From positions 24,929-88,928 of the forward strand of contig CAZFEK010000010.1 of assembly GCA_964517465.1 (NCBI GenBank): 64,000 bases of DNA, in the 5' to 3' direction. This document shows, piece by piece, positions 44,886 to 54,000 of this stretch. The position numbers and the translations under genes were made by a program. The notes under the pieces were generated by a model that was given only the letters and a program-made list of their open reading frames with translations, had not been told where the DNA came from and made no database searches. Numbering within the stretch: the first letter of the stretch is position 1; every line of letters begins with the position of its first letter. Origin of the DNA: JACPUX01 sp964517465 (GTDB lineage: Bacteria > Pseudomonadota > Gammaproteobacteria > Burkholderiales > Casimicrobiaceae).

Positions 44886-44961
44886 CTCTCTTTAGAGAGC
44901 AACGACCGGGAACCGGGAGCGATTTGTAGATCGTTGATATGAAAAGGAAATCGTTGAAGCA

Positions 44962-45087
44962 ATCGTTCCCAACCACCCACTGGGAACGATTCGGCCCGGG
45001 AACGATTTATGACCGCGCCCGCACTGGCTTTAATCGTTCCCACCCGGTCAATCGTTCCCGGTTGGGAACCGGGAAGCTGGGAACGAT
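44962..45087. repeat. Iteron-like array (ATCGTTCCC), candidate replication origin
   Basis: Six exact copies of ATCGTTCCC or its complement GGGAACGAT occur in 126 bases (44962, 44982, 44998, 45033, 45051, 45079), in both orientations. Degenerate relatives (GGGAACCGGGA and similar) flank the array, starting near 44909. Such arrays next to a replication gene are typical of origins bound by the initiator. No DnaA box was clearly identified. Confidence 0.7.
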
Positions 45088-45248
45088 TTGCGCGGTTCGG
45101 TGGGTTATTGACCGTGATGGTGGTGACGGTGGTGATGGTCACCGCCTATTGTTATGGTCGGTCAAAGCAGTGATGCCCCAGGCGAAAGGGGTCCTTCCTG
45201 GCGATATTCCAATACGGGGGGCGCAAGCGCGGCGCTTCGCCACCGTCA

Positions 45249-45388
45249 GGGTGCAAACCGAGGTTTGCAGGGTTTGCGGTTCGCACCCGGCAGCGTCGGC
45301 CAGCGGGCGTCAGCGCTGTCGTGCGCGGGATGGCGGGAACGCAGAAGGTGCGAACCTCGGTGCGTGCCGGGTTTGCAGGTTTGCACCC
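45249..45388. repeat. Pair of inverted-repeat blocks rich in GGTTTGC
   Basis: Block 1 has GGGTGCAAACC at 45249-45259 facing GGTTCGCACCC at 45278-45288. Block 2 has GGTGCGAACC at 45347-45356 facing GGTTTGCACCC at 45378-45388. Each spacer holds one or two further GGTTTGC units. The blocks are two versions of the same dyad and may be a second set of binding sites in the origin or control region. Confidence 0.6.
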
Positions 45389-45493
45389 AGGCCAAACGAA
45401 AAACGGCCAGGATAGGAAACTCAATGCTGGCGCGGGTTTGCAGCCGATTAGCTGGCTGGGTTGCAGAAATCGGCCCACGAGCCTTTGCGCACC

Positions 45494-45592
45494 GTCTGAC
45501 GCATCGGACACAGGTTGTCGTAACTTTCCGTGAGGCGCGCACACGCGCACGCGCATAGAGAGTTACGTGGAGCTGTGTCCGATGCGTCAGAC
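45494..45592. repeat. Perfect 20-bp inverted repeat forming a 99-nt stem-loop
   Basis: The 20 bases at 45494-45513 (GTCTGACGCATC...) are the exact reverse complement of 45573-45592. Inside, GTAACT (45520-45525) can pair with AGTTAC (45561-45566), extending the stem. The loop contains a 22-base alternating purine-pyrimidine run (45535-45556, GCGCGCACACGCGC...) prone to Z-DNA. No T-run follows. It could be an origin of single-strand synthesis, a transfer origin or a protein-bound cruciform. Confidence 0.65.
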
Positions 45593-45643
45593 ACGCCGGG
45601 GTATCCGCAGGGCCTCAAGAGACTGGACACCCTTGGCGGCAGA

Positions 45644-46129
45644 TCACACCACCCTGTACACACGTTCGCCGCTGTCGTTGTGCGCCAGCACCACGTTCAG
45701 GCCCAGCTTCTTGCGCAGCATTCCGGAGATGGCTCCACGTACGGTGTGGGGCTGCCAGCCGGTGGCCAGCATCAGTTGCAGGCTGGTCGCCCCCTGCGGG
45801 CGGCGCAGCGCCACGACCATCGCAGCGAGTTTGGTGCCTGACCGCACCGGGATGCACTCCAGAAGTTGGAGGCTGCTGGTGGTGTCCACCGGCTGGACAT
45901 CATCCGGCGGCACCGGCCTTTGCCGTCCGATGGCCGCGTAGCCCCCGTCGGTCATCACGTGGCCGTCGTCGGCAGGCTCGATCCACCCGCGCTGCAGCAG
46001 TGCAGTCAGCACCTTGACCCGTGCGCCGCCGCGCAGGGTGTCTGGCGGAATCACGCGCCCATCAGGATTGCGGGCAGCGGTGCGCAGCAGCAGGCTTTGG
46101 GCTGGGGAGATTTTGGGCAGGGCGTCCAC
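45644..46129 (-). CDS. DUF3489 domain protein
   Basis: This 161-residue protein ends with the DUF3489 block TKLAAMVVALRRPQGATSLQLMLATGWQPHTVRGAISGMLRKKLGLNVVLAHNDSGERVYRV, a winged-helix-like domain frequent on integrative elements beside DUF2924 and recombinase genes. The N-terminal half (AQSLLLRTAARNPDGRVIPPDTLRGGARVKVLTALLQRGWIE) is also helical. A DNA-binding role is likely but unproven. It lies between the origin-like region and the defence operon. Confidence 0.85.
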   Translation of the reverse strand: MDALPKISPAQSLLLRTAARNPDGRVIPPDTLRGGARVKVLTALLQRGWIEPADDGHVMTDGGYAAIGRQRPVPPDDVQPVDTTSSLQLLECIPVRSGTKLAAMVVALRRPQGATSLQLMLATGWQPHTVRGAISGMLRKKLGLNVVLAHNDSGERVYRVV

Positions 46130-46140
46130 AGCGGCCTCCC

Positions 46141-46344
46141 TTACTTGGCCTGGCCGCCAAAGATCGCCAGCAGGTCATCCAGCGCCTGGTCCACCCGCCC
46201 GAGGTCACCGACGTGGCCCCAGTGGATGGCCTCCGGGTCGTGGCCGAAGTGGTCGTCGGCCAATTGCTGCAGTCGGGCCAACTTGATGTGGATGGCTGCG
46301 GCGCGGGCGAGGTAGGTGTCGGTGGCGGTGGGCTTGGTGGTCAT
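46141..46344 (-). CDS. Small hypothetical protein (67 residues)
   Basis: The protein reads MTTKPTATDTYLARAAAIHI then KLARLQQLADDHFGHDPEAIHWGHVGDLGRVDQALDDLLAIFG, probably all helical. AGGAG lies 8 bases before the ATG, and a copy of the 32-nt promoter module is upstream. It ends 11 bp before the DUF3489 gene, so the two probably form an operon. No family recognised. Confidence 0.65.
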   Translation of the reverse strand: MTTKPTATDTYLARAAAIHIKLARLQQLADDHFGHDPEAIHWGHVGDLGRVDQALDDLLAIFGGQAK

Positions 46345-46375
46345 CGCGGGGCTCCTAGGTTGGTGGGTGACACCA

Positions 46376-46407
46376 CCATTCACGCGCTTAACGATCAAGA
46401 AGCCAAG
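46376..46407 (-). promoter_or_regulatory. Shared 32-nt promoter-like module, copy 5
   Basis: CTTGGCTT, ten variable bases, then AAGCGCGTGAATGG on the minus strand, 31 bases before the 67-residue gene. TTGGCT and GTGAAT are 17 bp apart. It would transcribe the small gene and the DUF3489 gene, divergently from the restriction operon. Confidence 0.7.
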
Positions 46408-46503
46408 CTTTGACCCTTGGAATTTATGGCCGCCGAAGCCACCCCCTGTTAGACTGGTGACGATTTAGAACGACTTTGAGGCCATACGCTGAGCACCAAT
46501 GCC

Positions 46504-46722
46504 ATGAACGCCGAACCGTGGGTCACAGCGATTGATGTCGCCCGGCATCTGGGCGTCGTGAAAGACACCGTTTACCGCTGGCGGGAGCGCAAAGGTCTGC
46601 CCGCACACAAGATCGGACGGCTGTGGAAATTCCAGCTGTCCGAGGTGGATGAATGGGTGCGTGCGGGCGGCGCCGACGAGGGGGCTGCTGCCGGTTACGA
46701 ACAGCACAACGAGAACGATTGA
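46504..46722 (+). CDS. Excisionase-type HTH regulator heading the hsd operon
   Basis: This 72-residue protein, WVTAIDVARHLGVVKDTVYRWRERKGLPAHKIGRLWKFQLSEVDEWVRAG, is an HTH_17/excisionase-family DNA-binding domain. Its TGA directly abuts the hsdM ATG, so it is the first gene of the operon. Small regulators of this kind are often found before type I restriction genes, where they could delay restriction on entry into a new host. That role is inferred. Confidence 0.85.
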   Translation: MNAEPWVTAIDVARHLGVVKDTVYRWRERKGLPAHKIGRLWKFQLSEVDEWVRAGGADEGAAAGYEQHNEND

Positions 46723-48900
46723 ATGAACGTCCAGCAACTCGAAAACGAACTCTGGGAGGCCGCCGACCAGCTGCGCGCCAACTCCAAGCTCACCGCCGCC
46801 GAATACGCGATGCCGGTGCTCGGCCTGATCTTCTTGCGCCACGCCGACAACCGCTTCAAGGCCTACCTGCCCGAAATCGAAGCCGACATTCCACCGCAGG
46901 TGCCGGCCGCCCAGCGCGAGACACTGATCAAGCTGGGCTTTCAGGGCAAGGCCGCCATCTACCTGCCCGAAGCAGCGCGCTTTGACCGCATCGCCAGCCT
47001 TCCGCAAGGGGCGAACGTGGGTGAGGTGATCGACCGCGCCATGGACGTGATCGAGGCCGAATATGAGGTGCTGAAGGGCGCGCTGCCGCGCGGCTACCCG
47101 GCCTTCGAGACCGACCTGCTGGCCGAGCTCGTGAAGATCTTCGACCGCCCCGCCATCAAGGCCGCCACCGGCGATGTGTTCGGGCGAATTTACGAATACT
47201 TCCTCAACAAGTTCGCCATGAGCGGTGCGCAGGAAGGCGGCGAGTTCTTCACGCCGCCGTCGCTGGTGCGCATGATCGTGAACATCATCGAGCCGGACCA
47301 CGGCCTGGTGCTGGACCCTGCCTGCGGCTCGGCGGGTATGTTTGTGCAGACCGGCCACTTCATCGAAGACGTGCGCCACCAGCAGGCCAACGACACCGTC
47401 ACCTTCCACGGCCAGGAAAAGAGCGACACCAACACCAAGCTCGCGCGCATGAACCTGGTGGTGCACGGGCTGGATGCCTCCAACATCCGCCAGGGCAACA
47501 CCTTCTACGACCAGGTGGACCACCTCATCGGCCAGTGCGACTTCGTCATGGCCAACCCGCCGTTCAACGTCGACGGCGTGGACACCAAGAAGGTGGAAGG
47601 CCAGGCCACTGACAGCGGGCGTCTGCCCTTCGGGTTGCCCGGGACCAACGCCAAGACCGGTGCTATCAGCAACGCCAACAGCCTGTGGATTCAGTATTTC
47701 TACGCCTACCTGAACGACACCGGCCGTGCCGGCTTCGTGATGGCATCCAGCGCCTCAGACGCCGGCAACAAAGACCGCGACATCCGCGAAAAGCTGGTCA
47801 AGACCGGCCACGTCGACGTGATGATGGCCATCGGCAACAAGTTCTTCTACACCCGCAGCCTGCCCTGCACACTGTGGTTCTTCGACAAGGGCAAGCCGCA
47901 GGACCTGCGAGACCAGGTGCTGATGATCGACGCGCGCAACGTCTACCACGTCGTCTCGGCGCGCTCGCACGTCTTCACCGACGAGCAGCACGCCAACCTC
48001 AATGCCATCGTCTGGTTGTATCGGGGCGAGACCGAGAAGTTCGTGGCGCTCGTCGCCCGCTACCAGCGTCAGGTGGATGAATGGCTGGCCGCCATACCTG
48101 AGCGCATCGCCGCCGACACCGCTGCCGTGGAAGGCCTGGCTACCCAGTTGCAGCAGTTCGCCCAGGGCGCCACGCTGGCCGAACTGAACGCCGACCAGCC
48201 CGAGGACGCGCACCTCACCCAGGCTCAGTTCGATGCCTTCAAGGGTGAACTGGCTGTCGCGCAGGCCGACACGCACGCGGCAGATGCCATCGCGGCACTG
48301 CTGACTGCCTGCACCCAAGCCCACGCCGCTGTTGCCCAGGGCGACCTTTCCAACCACGCCGGGCTGGTGGCGCTGCAAGCCACGCTCGATGCCCTGGCGC
48401 CGCAGCTCAAAGCCATGGGCAAGACGCTGGAAGCTCGCCACAAGCAGTGGCTCAAGTTGCTGGACAGCGCAGAAAAGCAGCTAAGCGCCCGGCAGAGCAA
48501 GGCCTTCGACGGCAAGGCCGCCCGCGAGGCCAAGCGTGCCTTGCTGGCCGCCGACGTCAAGAAGAACGAAGCCCCCACGGTGCGCGATGCGGTGCTCGAC
48601 GCACTGAAGCAGGCCGCCTACTTCATCCACCAGGTGCACTGGCTGCACAGCCGCTTCCCCCACGGCGTATTTGAAGACGTGCCGGGCCTGTGCAAAGCCG
48701 TCACGCTGGACGAAATCGCCGCAAACGACTATTCGCTGACGCCAGGGCGCTACGTCGGCGTGGCGGCTACGGCAGCCGAGGATGAAGACGACTTCGCGGA
48801 AACCCTGCGCGGCATCCACGCCGAACTGGCTGAGCTGAACGACAAGGCGGTGGAACTGGCGGGGCGGATTGCCAGCAACTTTGAGGAGTTGCTGGGATGA
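46723..48900 (+). CDS. hsdM: Type I restriction-modification methyltransferase subunit
   Basis: HsdM is the adenine methyltransferase subunit. The N-terminal helical domain (ENELWEAADQLRANSKLTAAEY) is followed by the SAM motif DPACGSAGMF at 198-207 and the catalytic NPPF at 278-281. Usual HsdM proteins have about 500 residues; this one has 725. The extra part is a C-terminal helical region (about 450-640) rich in Ala, Gln and Lys with coiled-coil character. HsdS starts inside its stop codon (ATGA). Confidence 0.95.
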   Translation: MNVQQLENELWEAADQLRANSKLTAAEYAMPVLGLIFLRHADNRFKAYLPEIEADIPPQVPAAQRETLIKLGFQGKAAIYLPEAARFDRIASLPQGANVGEVIDRAMDVIEAEYEVLKGALPRGYPAFETDLLAELVKIFDRPAIKAATGDVFGRIYEYFLNKFAMSGAQEGGEFFTPPSLVRMIVNIIEPDHGLVLDPACGSAGMFVQTGHFIEDVRHQQANDTVTFHGQEKSDTNTKLARMNLVVHGLDASNIRQGNTFYDQVDHLIGQCDFVMANPPFNVDGVDTKKVEGQATDSGRLPFGLPGTNAKTGAISNANSLWIQYFYAYLNDTGRAGFVMASSASDAGNKDRDIREKLVKTGHVDVMMAIGNKFFYTRSLPCTLWFFDKGKPQDLRDQVLMIDARNVYHVVSARSHVFTDEQHANLNAIVWLYRGETEKFVALVARYQRQVDEWLAAIPERIAADTAAVEGLATQLQQFAQGATLAELNADQPEDAHLTQAQFDAFKGELAVAQADTHAADAIAALLTACTQAHAAVAQGDLSNHAGLVALQATLDALAPQLKAMGKTLEARHKQWLKLLDSAEKQLSARQSKAFDGKAAREAKRALLAADVKKNEAPTVRDAVLDALKQAAYFIHQVHWLHSRFPHGVFEDVPGLCKAVTLDEIAANDYSLTPGRYVGVAATAAEDEDDFAETLRGIHAELAELNDKAVELAGRIASNFEELLG

Positions 48901-50126
48901 CGCGGCTGGGTGATGTGTCCGATATGCTGGTCGGCTTCGCATTCAAGAGCGCAGGCTTTTTGGATGCAGATTCAGACGGCATTCGCCTATTGCGTGGCGA
49001 CAACGTCCAGCAAGGCTACATCCGCTGGGGCGACAAGACCAAGAAGTGGCCCGCAGCACAGTGCGATGACCTGGGGCGTTACCAGCTCGCGGAAGACGAC
49101 GTGATCCTTGCCATGGATCGTCCCATCGTCGGGGATGGGTTGAAGATGGCCTGGATCCGGCAGGAGGACTTGCCCGCTCTTCTCGTTCAGCGAGTTTGCC
49201 GATTGCGCGGTAAGCCGGGCGTTGCGCTAACGAATTTCATTCGTTACGTTTTGGCGGCTCCCAACTTTTCTGGCCACATTCACCGAATCACCACCGGGGC
49301 CAACATTCCTCATATCAGTGGCAAGGACATTGCGGCCTATGAGTTCGAGTTGCCTGACCTCGACGACCAGGCGCGCATAGTTGAGTGCTTGGCCGCCTAC
49401 GACGACCTGATCGCCACCAACCAGCGCCGCATCGCCTTGCTCGAAGACGCCGCCCGCCGTCTGTACCGCGAGTGGTTCGTGCACCTGCGCTTTCCCGGCT
49501 ATGAATCGGTGCCCGTGAAGAATGGGGTGCCGGAGGGGTGGCAAACGCTTCCGCTGACGGACTGTGCTGATTTCATCAACGGTTTTGCTTTCAAGCCAGA
49601 GCACCAGCAGGAAGTCGGCCTGCCCATCGTCAAGATTCCAGAGTTGCGTAATGGTGTCGGCAGCAAGACACCAAAGAACTCTGGTGTATCTGTCCCATCC
49701 CGCAACCACATTGACACAGGCGATGTTCTCTTTTCTTGGTCAGCCACGCTGCTGGTGAATGAATGGAGTGAAGGGCCGGCGTTACTCAATCAGCATCTAT
49801 TCAAAGTGGAGCCCAAGCATCCGGCGCACAAGCGACTGATTCGTTTTGCAGTAGAAGCCGCCATCCCGCTGCTACTGGGGCAATCTGTCGGGGCCACGAT
49901 GCAACACATTCGTCGTAGTGCATTGGATGGACACTCGATGTTGGTTCCAGATAGAACAGTATCTGACGCATTTGCCACTCTCGTTGATCCAATGATGGAT
50001 GTGGTGTTGAACCTTCAAGGGCAGAACAGGCACCTGAGCGCCACACGGGATTCACTGCTCCCAAAACTGATGTCTGGCCAGCTCGATGTCTCCGGCATCC
50101 ACCTGCCCGAGGAGGCCACGGCATGA
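48897..50126 (+). CDS. hsdS: Type I restriction-modification specificity subunit
   Basis: HsdS recognises the bipartite DNA target. Two target-recognition domains are visible: the first begins at LGDVSDMLVGFAFKSAGFLDADSDGI, the second at LTDCADFINGFAFKPEHQQEVGLPIVKI. Each ends in a conserved helix (DDQARIVECLAAYDDLIATNQRRIALLEDAARRLYREWF, and the C-terminal NRHLSATRDSLLPKLMSGQLDVS). The length is 409 residues. It overlaps hsdM and DUF3800 by four bases on either side. The target sequence cannot be predicted from this reading. Confidence 0.95.
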   Translation: MTRLGDVSDMLVGFAFKSAGFLDADSDGIRLLRGDNVQQGYIRWGDKTKKWPAAQCDDLGRYQLAEDDVILAMDRPIVGDGLKMAWIRQEDLPALLVQRVCRLRGKPGVALTNFIRYVLAAPNFSGHIHRITTGANIPHISGKDIAAYEFELPDLDDQARIVECLAAYDDLIATNQRRIALLEDAARRLYREWFVHLRFPGYESVPVKNGVPEGWQTLPLTDCADFINGFAFKPEHQQEVGLPIVKIPELRNGVGSKTPKNSGVSVPSRNHIDTGDVLFSWSATLLVNEWSEGPALLNQHLFKVEPKHPAHKRLIRFAVEAAIPLLLGQSVGATMQHIRRSALDGHSMLVPDRTVSDAFATLVDPMMDVVLNLQGQNRHLSATRDSLLPKLMSGQLDVSGIHLPEEATA

Positions 50127-50899
50127 CCGAACCGGTGGCGAGCTACGTCATCCCTCGGGCCGGTGGCGGCCACAGCGATTACATCGTCTACGTGGACGAA
50201 AGCGGTGACCACAGCCTCACGTCCATCGACCCGGACTACCCGGTGTTCGTGCTGTCGTTCTGCATCTTCCGCAAGGCCGAGTACGCGCAGACGGTGACGC
50301 CAGTGATCCGGAACCTGAAGTTCGCCACCTTCGGCCACGACATGGTGGTGCTGCACGAGGCGGACATCCGACGCAAGAAGGGGGCGTTTTCGCGACTGTC
50401 GAAGGAGCCTCGCGAGGCCTTTTTGAATGCGCTGACCGACATCATCGGCGCAGCCGACTTCCAGTTGGTGGCAGTGGTGATCGACAAGCGCAAGCTCAAG
50501 GACCGCTACAACAACCCCGCTCACCCCTACCACCTGGCGCTGGAGTTCGGGCTGGAGCGCATCTATCGGCTGCTCAAGGGCGCGGGCCAGGACGACGCGC
50601 TGACCTACATCGTGTGCGAAGCGCGCGGGGCCAAGGAAGACGCCGAGTTGGAGTTGGAATTCCGCCGCATCCGTGACGGCGCGAACTACTTCCACCGCCC
50701 CTTGCCGTTCGACCTGATCATTGCCGACAAGAAAACCAACTCGGAAGGCCTGCAACTGGCCGACCTGACGGCGCGGCCGATCGGCTTGACGGTGCTACGG
50801 CCGGATCAGGCCAACCGGGCAGCAGAGGTGCTGGAGGGCAAGTTCTACCGTGACAAAACCGGCAGCAAGCTGGGCATGGGGCTGAAGGTGTTTCCGTGA
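50123..50899 (+). CDS. DUF3800 protein within the hsd operon
   Basis: This 258-residue protein shows the DUF3800 features: YIVYVDESGDHS at about 14-25, VVLHEADIRRKKGAF at about 74-88, and NSEGLQLADLTARPIG near residue 205. The spaced acidic residues suggest an RNase H-like fold, so a nuclease role is possible. DUF3800 genes are frequent in defence islands. The ATG overlaps the hsdS stop, which makes it part of the operon rather than a chance neighbour. Its contribution to restriction is unknown. Confidence 0.85.
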   Translation: MTEPVASYVIPRAGGGHSDYIVYVDESGDHSLTSIDPDYPVFVLSFCIFRKAEYAQTVTPVIRNLKFATFGHDMVVLHEADIRRKKGAFSRLSKEPREAFLNALTDIIGAADFQLVAVVIDKRKLKDRYNNPAHPYHLALEFGLERIYRLLKGAGQDDALTYIVCEARGAKEDAELELEFRRIRDGANYFHRPLPFDLIIADKKTNSEGLQLADLTARPIGLTVLRPDQANRAAEVLEGKFYRDKTGSKLGMGLKVFP

Positions 50900-51070
50900 G
50901 AGACGAAAACCGTACCCCAGAAAGCAGAAGGGCCCCTGTAGTACCAGGAGCCCAACGCCGGCCGCGTAGTCGCAACCCATTTGCCCGCAATGATAGCGGA
51001 TCGACCATGACTTGACAAGATAGCCGGGTGCCGCCTGTGGCGGTCCTGGGAGCTGGAGGGAAACAAGAAG

Positions 51071-54000
51071 ATGGCCAAGAAGGACTATTCCGAAGACCTG
51101 CTGATCCAGGCGCCGACAGCTGAACTGCTGGAAAAGCAGCTCGGCTGGCAAACCGTGTTCGCCCAGGACGACGAGGATTTCGGGCCCGACAGCCTTCTGG
51201 GCCGCTGCAACGACACCGAGGTGGTGCTGAATCGCGAGGTGCTGGCCGCGTTGAAGCGCCTGAACCCGGGCTTGCCGCCAGAGGCCTACAGCCAGGCTCT
51301 GGCGCAGGTGCTGCAGGACGACATCACCAAGACGCTGATCGCCCTCAACGAAGAGAAGTACAAGCTGTTGCGCGATGGCGTGCCTGTGAAGTATCGCGAT
51401 GCCTCCGGCCGCTTGGTGGACAAGCGCCTGCGCCTGATCGACTTCGACCGTCCTGACAACAACCGCTACCAGGCGGTGCGCGAGCTGTGGGTGCGCGGGC
51501 GTTTGTGGCTGCGCCGCCCGGACGTGATCGGCTACGTCAATGGCCTGCCGCTGGTGTTCATCGAGCTCAAGCGCTTCGAGGTGCATATCGACAGCGCCTA
51601 CAAAAAGAACTACAGCGACTACCTGGACACCATTCCGCACCTGTTCCACTGGAACGCGTTGGTGGCGATCTCCAATGGCCACGATGCACAGTACGGCTCG
51701 CTGACCAGCTCCCGCGAGCACTTCTACCGCTGGAAGCGGCTGGACGAGGATGACCCGGAACCGGGCAAGGACCAGCCCCTGCTGCCGATCCTGCTCAGGG
51801 GCATGCTGGACAAGGTCCGGCTGCTCGACATCGTCGAAAATTTCGTGCTGTTCGATGCCAGCGAAGGTGGCACGCAGAAGATCGTGGCGCGTAACCATCA
51901 GGTTCTGGGCGTGAATCGCGTCATCAATCGGCTGACTTCCGACGATCCGACGATCAAGGCCGAGGTGAAGGCCGGGCAACTTGGCGTGTTCTGGCACACG
52001 CAGGGTTCGGGCAAGTCGTATTCAATGGTGTTTCTGACCGAAAAAATCCACCGCAAGATCTCGGGCAGCTACACCTTTGTTGTCATCACCGACCGCACCG
52101 AGCTGGACGACCAGATCGCCTCCACCTACACCAATGCCGGGCGCGCCAACAGCAAGACGGATCAAGCCTCCAGCGGCGATGCCCTGCGCAAGATGCTGCG
52201 GGACCAGAATCGCCGCTACGTGTTCGGCCTGATCCAGAAATACCGCGAGCTCGTGAAGGAGGCCTATTCGGAGCGCGACGACATCATCGTCATCAGCGAC
52301 GAGGCGCACCGCACCCAGTACGGCCGCCTGGCGCTGAACATGCGCAAGGGCCTGCCGCGCGCCAAATTCCTGGGCTTCACGGGCACGCCTCTGATCGACG
52401 CTGGCGAAAAGCAGCTGACGCGCGAGGTGTTCGGCGACTACGTGTCGATCTACGACTTCCAGCGCGCTGTCGCCGATGGCGCGACGCTACCCCTGTTCTA
52501 CGAGAACCGTGGCGAAAAGCTGAAGATCGTCGATCCCAAGGTCAGTGAACGGCTTGCGGACCACATCGAAGCTGCGCGGCAGGCCGCCACGCTGGACGAC
52601 CCCTGGACCGACGAAAAGGAAGAAAAACTCTACCGGGAGCTGGCGCGTGACTACCCCATCCTGACTTCGCCAACGCGTCTGGAAAAAGTGGCGCAGGATT
52701 TCGTTGATCACTTCCACCAGCGCTGGAAGGTAGTGGATACCGGCGGCGGCAAGGCCATGATGGTCTGCCTGGACAAGATCACCTGCGTGAAGATGCACGA
52801 CCTGGTCAATGCCAAGTGGCAGGAGAAGGCCGCACAGCTGGAGGTGAGCGTGGCCGCCGAGGAGGCGCTGTTCGCCGCCAAGGGCAAGGCCCTGCCGAAG
52901 CTGCTGCAACAGCGCCGCGAACAGGTCGAATGGATGAAGGCCACCGAATGTTGCGTGGTGGTTTCGCAGGAACAGGGCGAGGTGGCCGAATTCGCCAAGT
53001 GGCGCAACTTTCGCGACGAGCCGCTGGACATCACGCCGCACCGCGAGAAGATGGTCAAGCGCAACCTGGAGAAAGAGTTCAAGCAGGCCGAGAACCCCTT
53101 CCGCATCGCCATCGTCTGCGCCATGTGGCTGACGGGCTTCGATGTGAAATGCCTGGCCACGCTGTACCTCGACAAGCCGATGCAGGGCCACACGCTGATG
53201 CAGGCCATCGCCCGCGTGAACCGCGTGGGCGGCGGCAAGAAGCACGGCCTGATAATTGACTACAACGGCATGCTCAAGAGTCTGCGCAAGGCGCTAGCCA
53301 CGTTTGCGCAGGGTGACCGCGCCGGCACCGGCAAGGGTGAAGGCGAGCAGAACACCGTGCGCGACGACTCGGAAGCGTTGGCCGAGTACGCCCAGAGCCT
53401 GAAGGCGGCCAGGGAGTTTCTGGTGGATCTCGGTTTTGATCTGGACGGGCTCATTGCCGCCAAGGGCTTCGACAAGCAGCAGCAGATCCTGGTTGCGGTG
53501 AATCTGCTGTGCGAAAGCGACGAGCGCCGCAAGACCTATCAGGTGATTGTGGAGGACGTGCAGGCCCGCCACCGGGGCCTGTTCCCGCACCCTGGCCTGT
53601 TCGACTTCGATGCCGAAGAAAGCGCCGTCAATGCGATCTACAACAAGCTGCAGGATGCACGCGAAACGCCCGACGTCAGTGCGCTGCTGCAGGACTTGTA
53701 CGAGGTGGTCGACACGGCACTGACGACGGATGGCAAACCAGCCCCAGCCGTGGCGAACCAGGGCCATGCGCGGTACGACCTTTCCAACATCGACTTCTCG
53801 CGCCTGCGGGCCGAGTTTGAAAAATCGCCGTTCAAGAACGTGGTCACCCTGAACCTGAAGGAAAAAATCGAAGAGCGGCTGGCGATGATGGTGGCGCGCA
53901 ACCCGACCCGGGTCGACCTGTACGAACGCTATCAGGAGATCGTTCAGGAATACAACAAGGACAAGGATGCCGCCGAAATCCAGAAGGTGATGGATGACCT

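Noticed and set aside
44962..45388. CRISPR array
   Set aside because: Repeats are only 7-11 bases, occur in both orientations with irregular spacing, and no cas genes are present.
45154..45558. 134-codon frames on both strands in the origin-like region
   Set aside because: They are made of the repeats themselves, lack ribosome-binding sites, and overlap on opposite strands.
50795..51997. 400-codon minus-strand frame over the start of hsdR
   Set aside because: It is antisense to the hsdR nuclease domain and rich in Gln/Val/His as typical for shadows of GC-rich genes.
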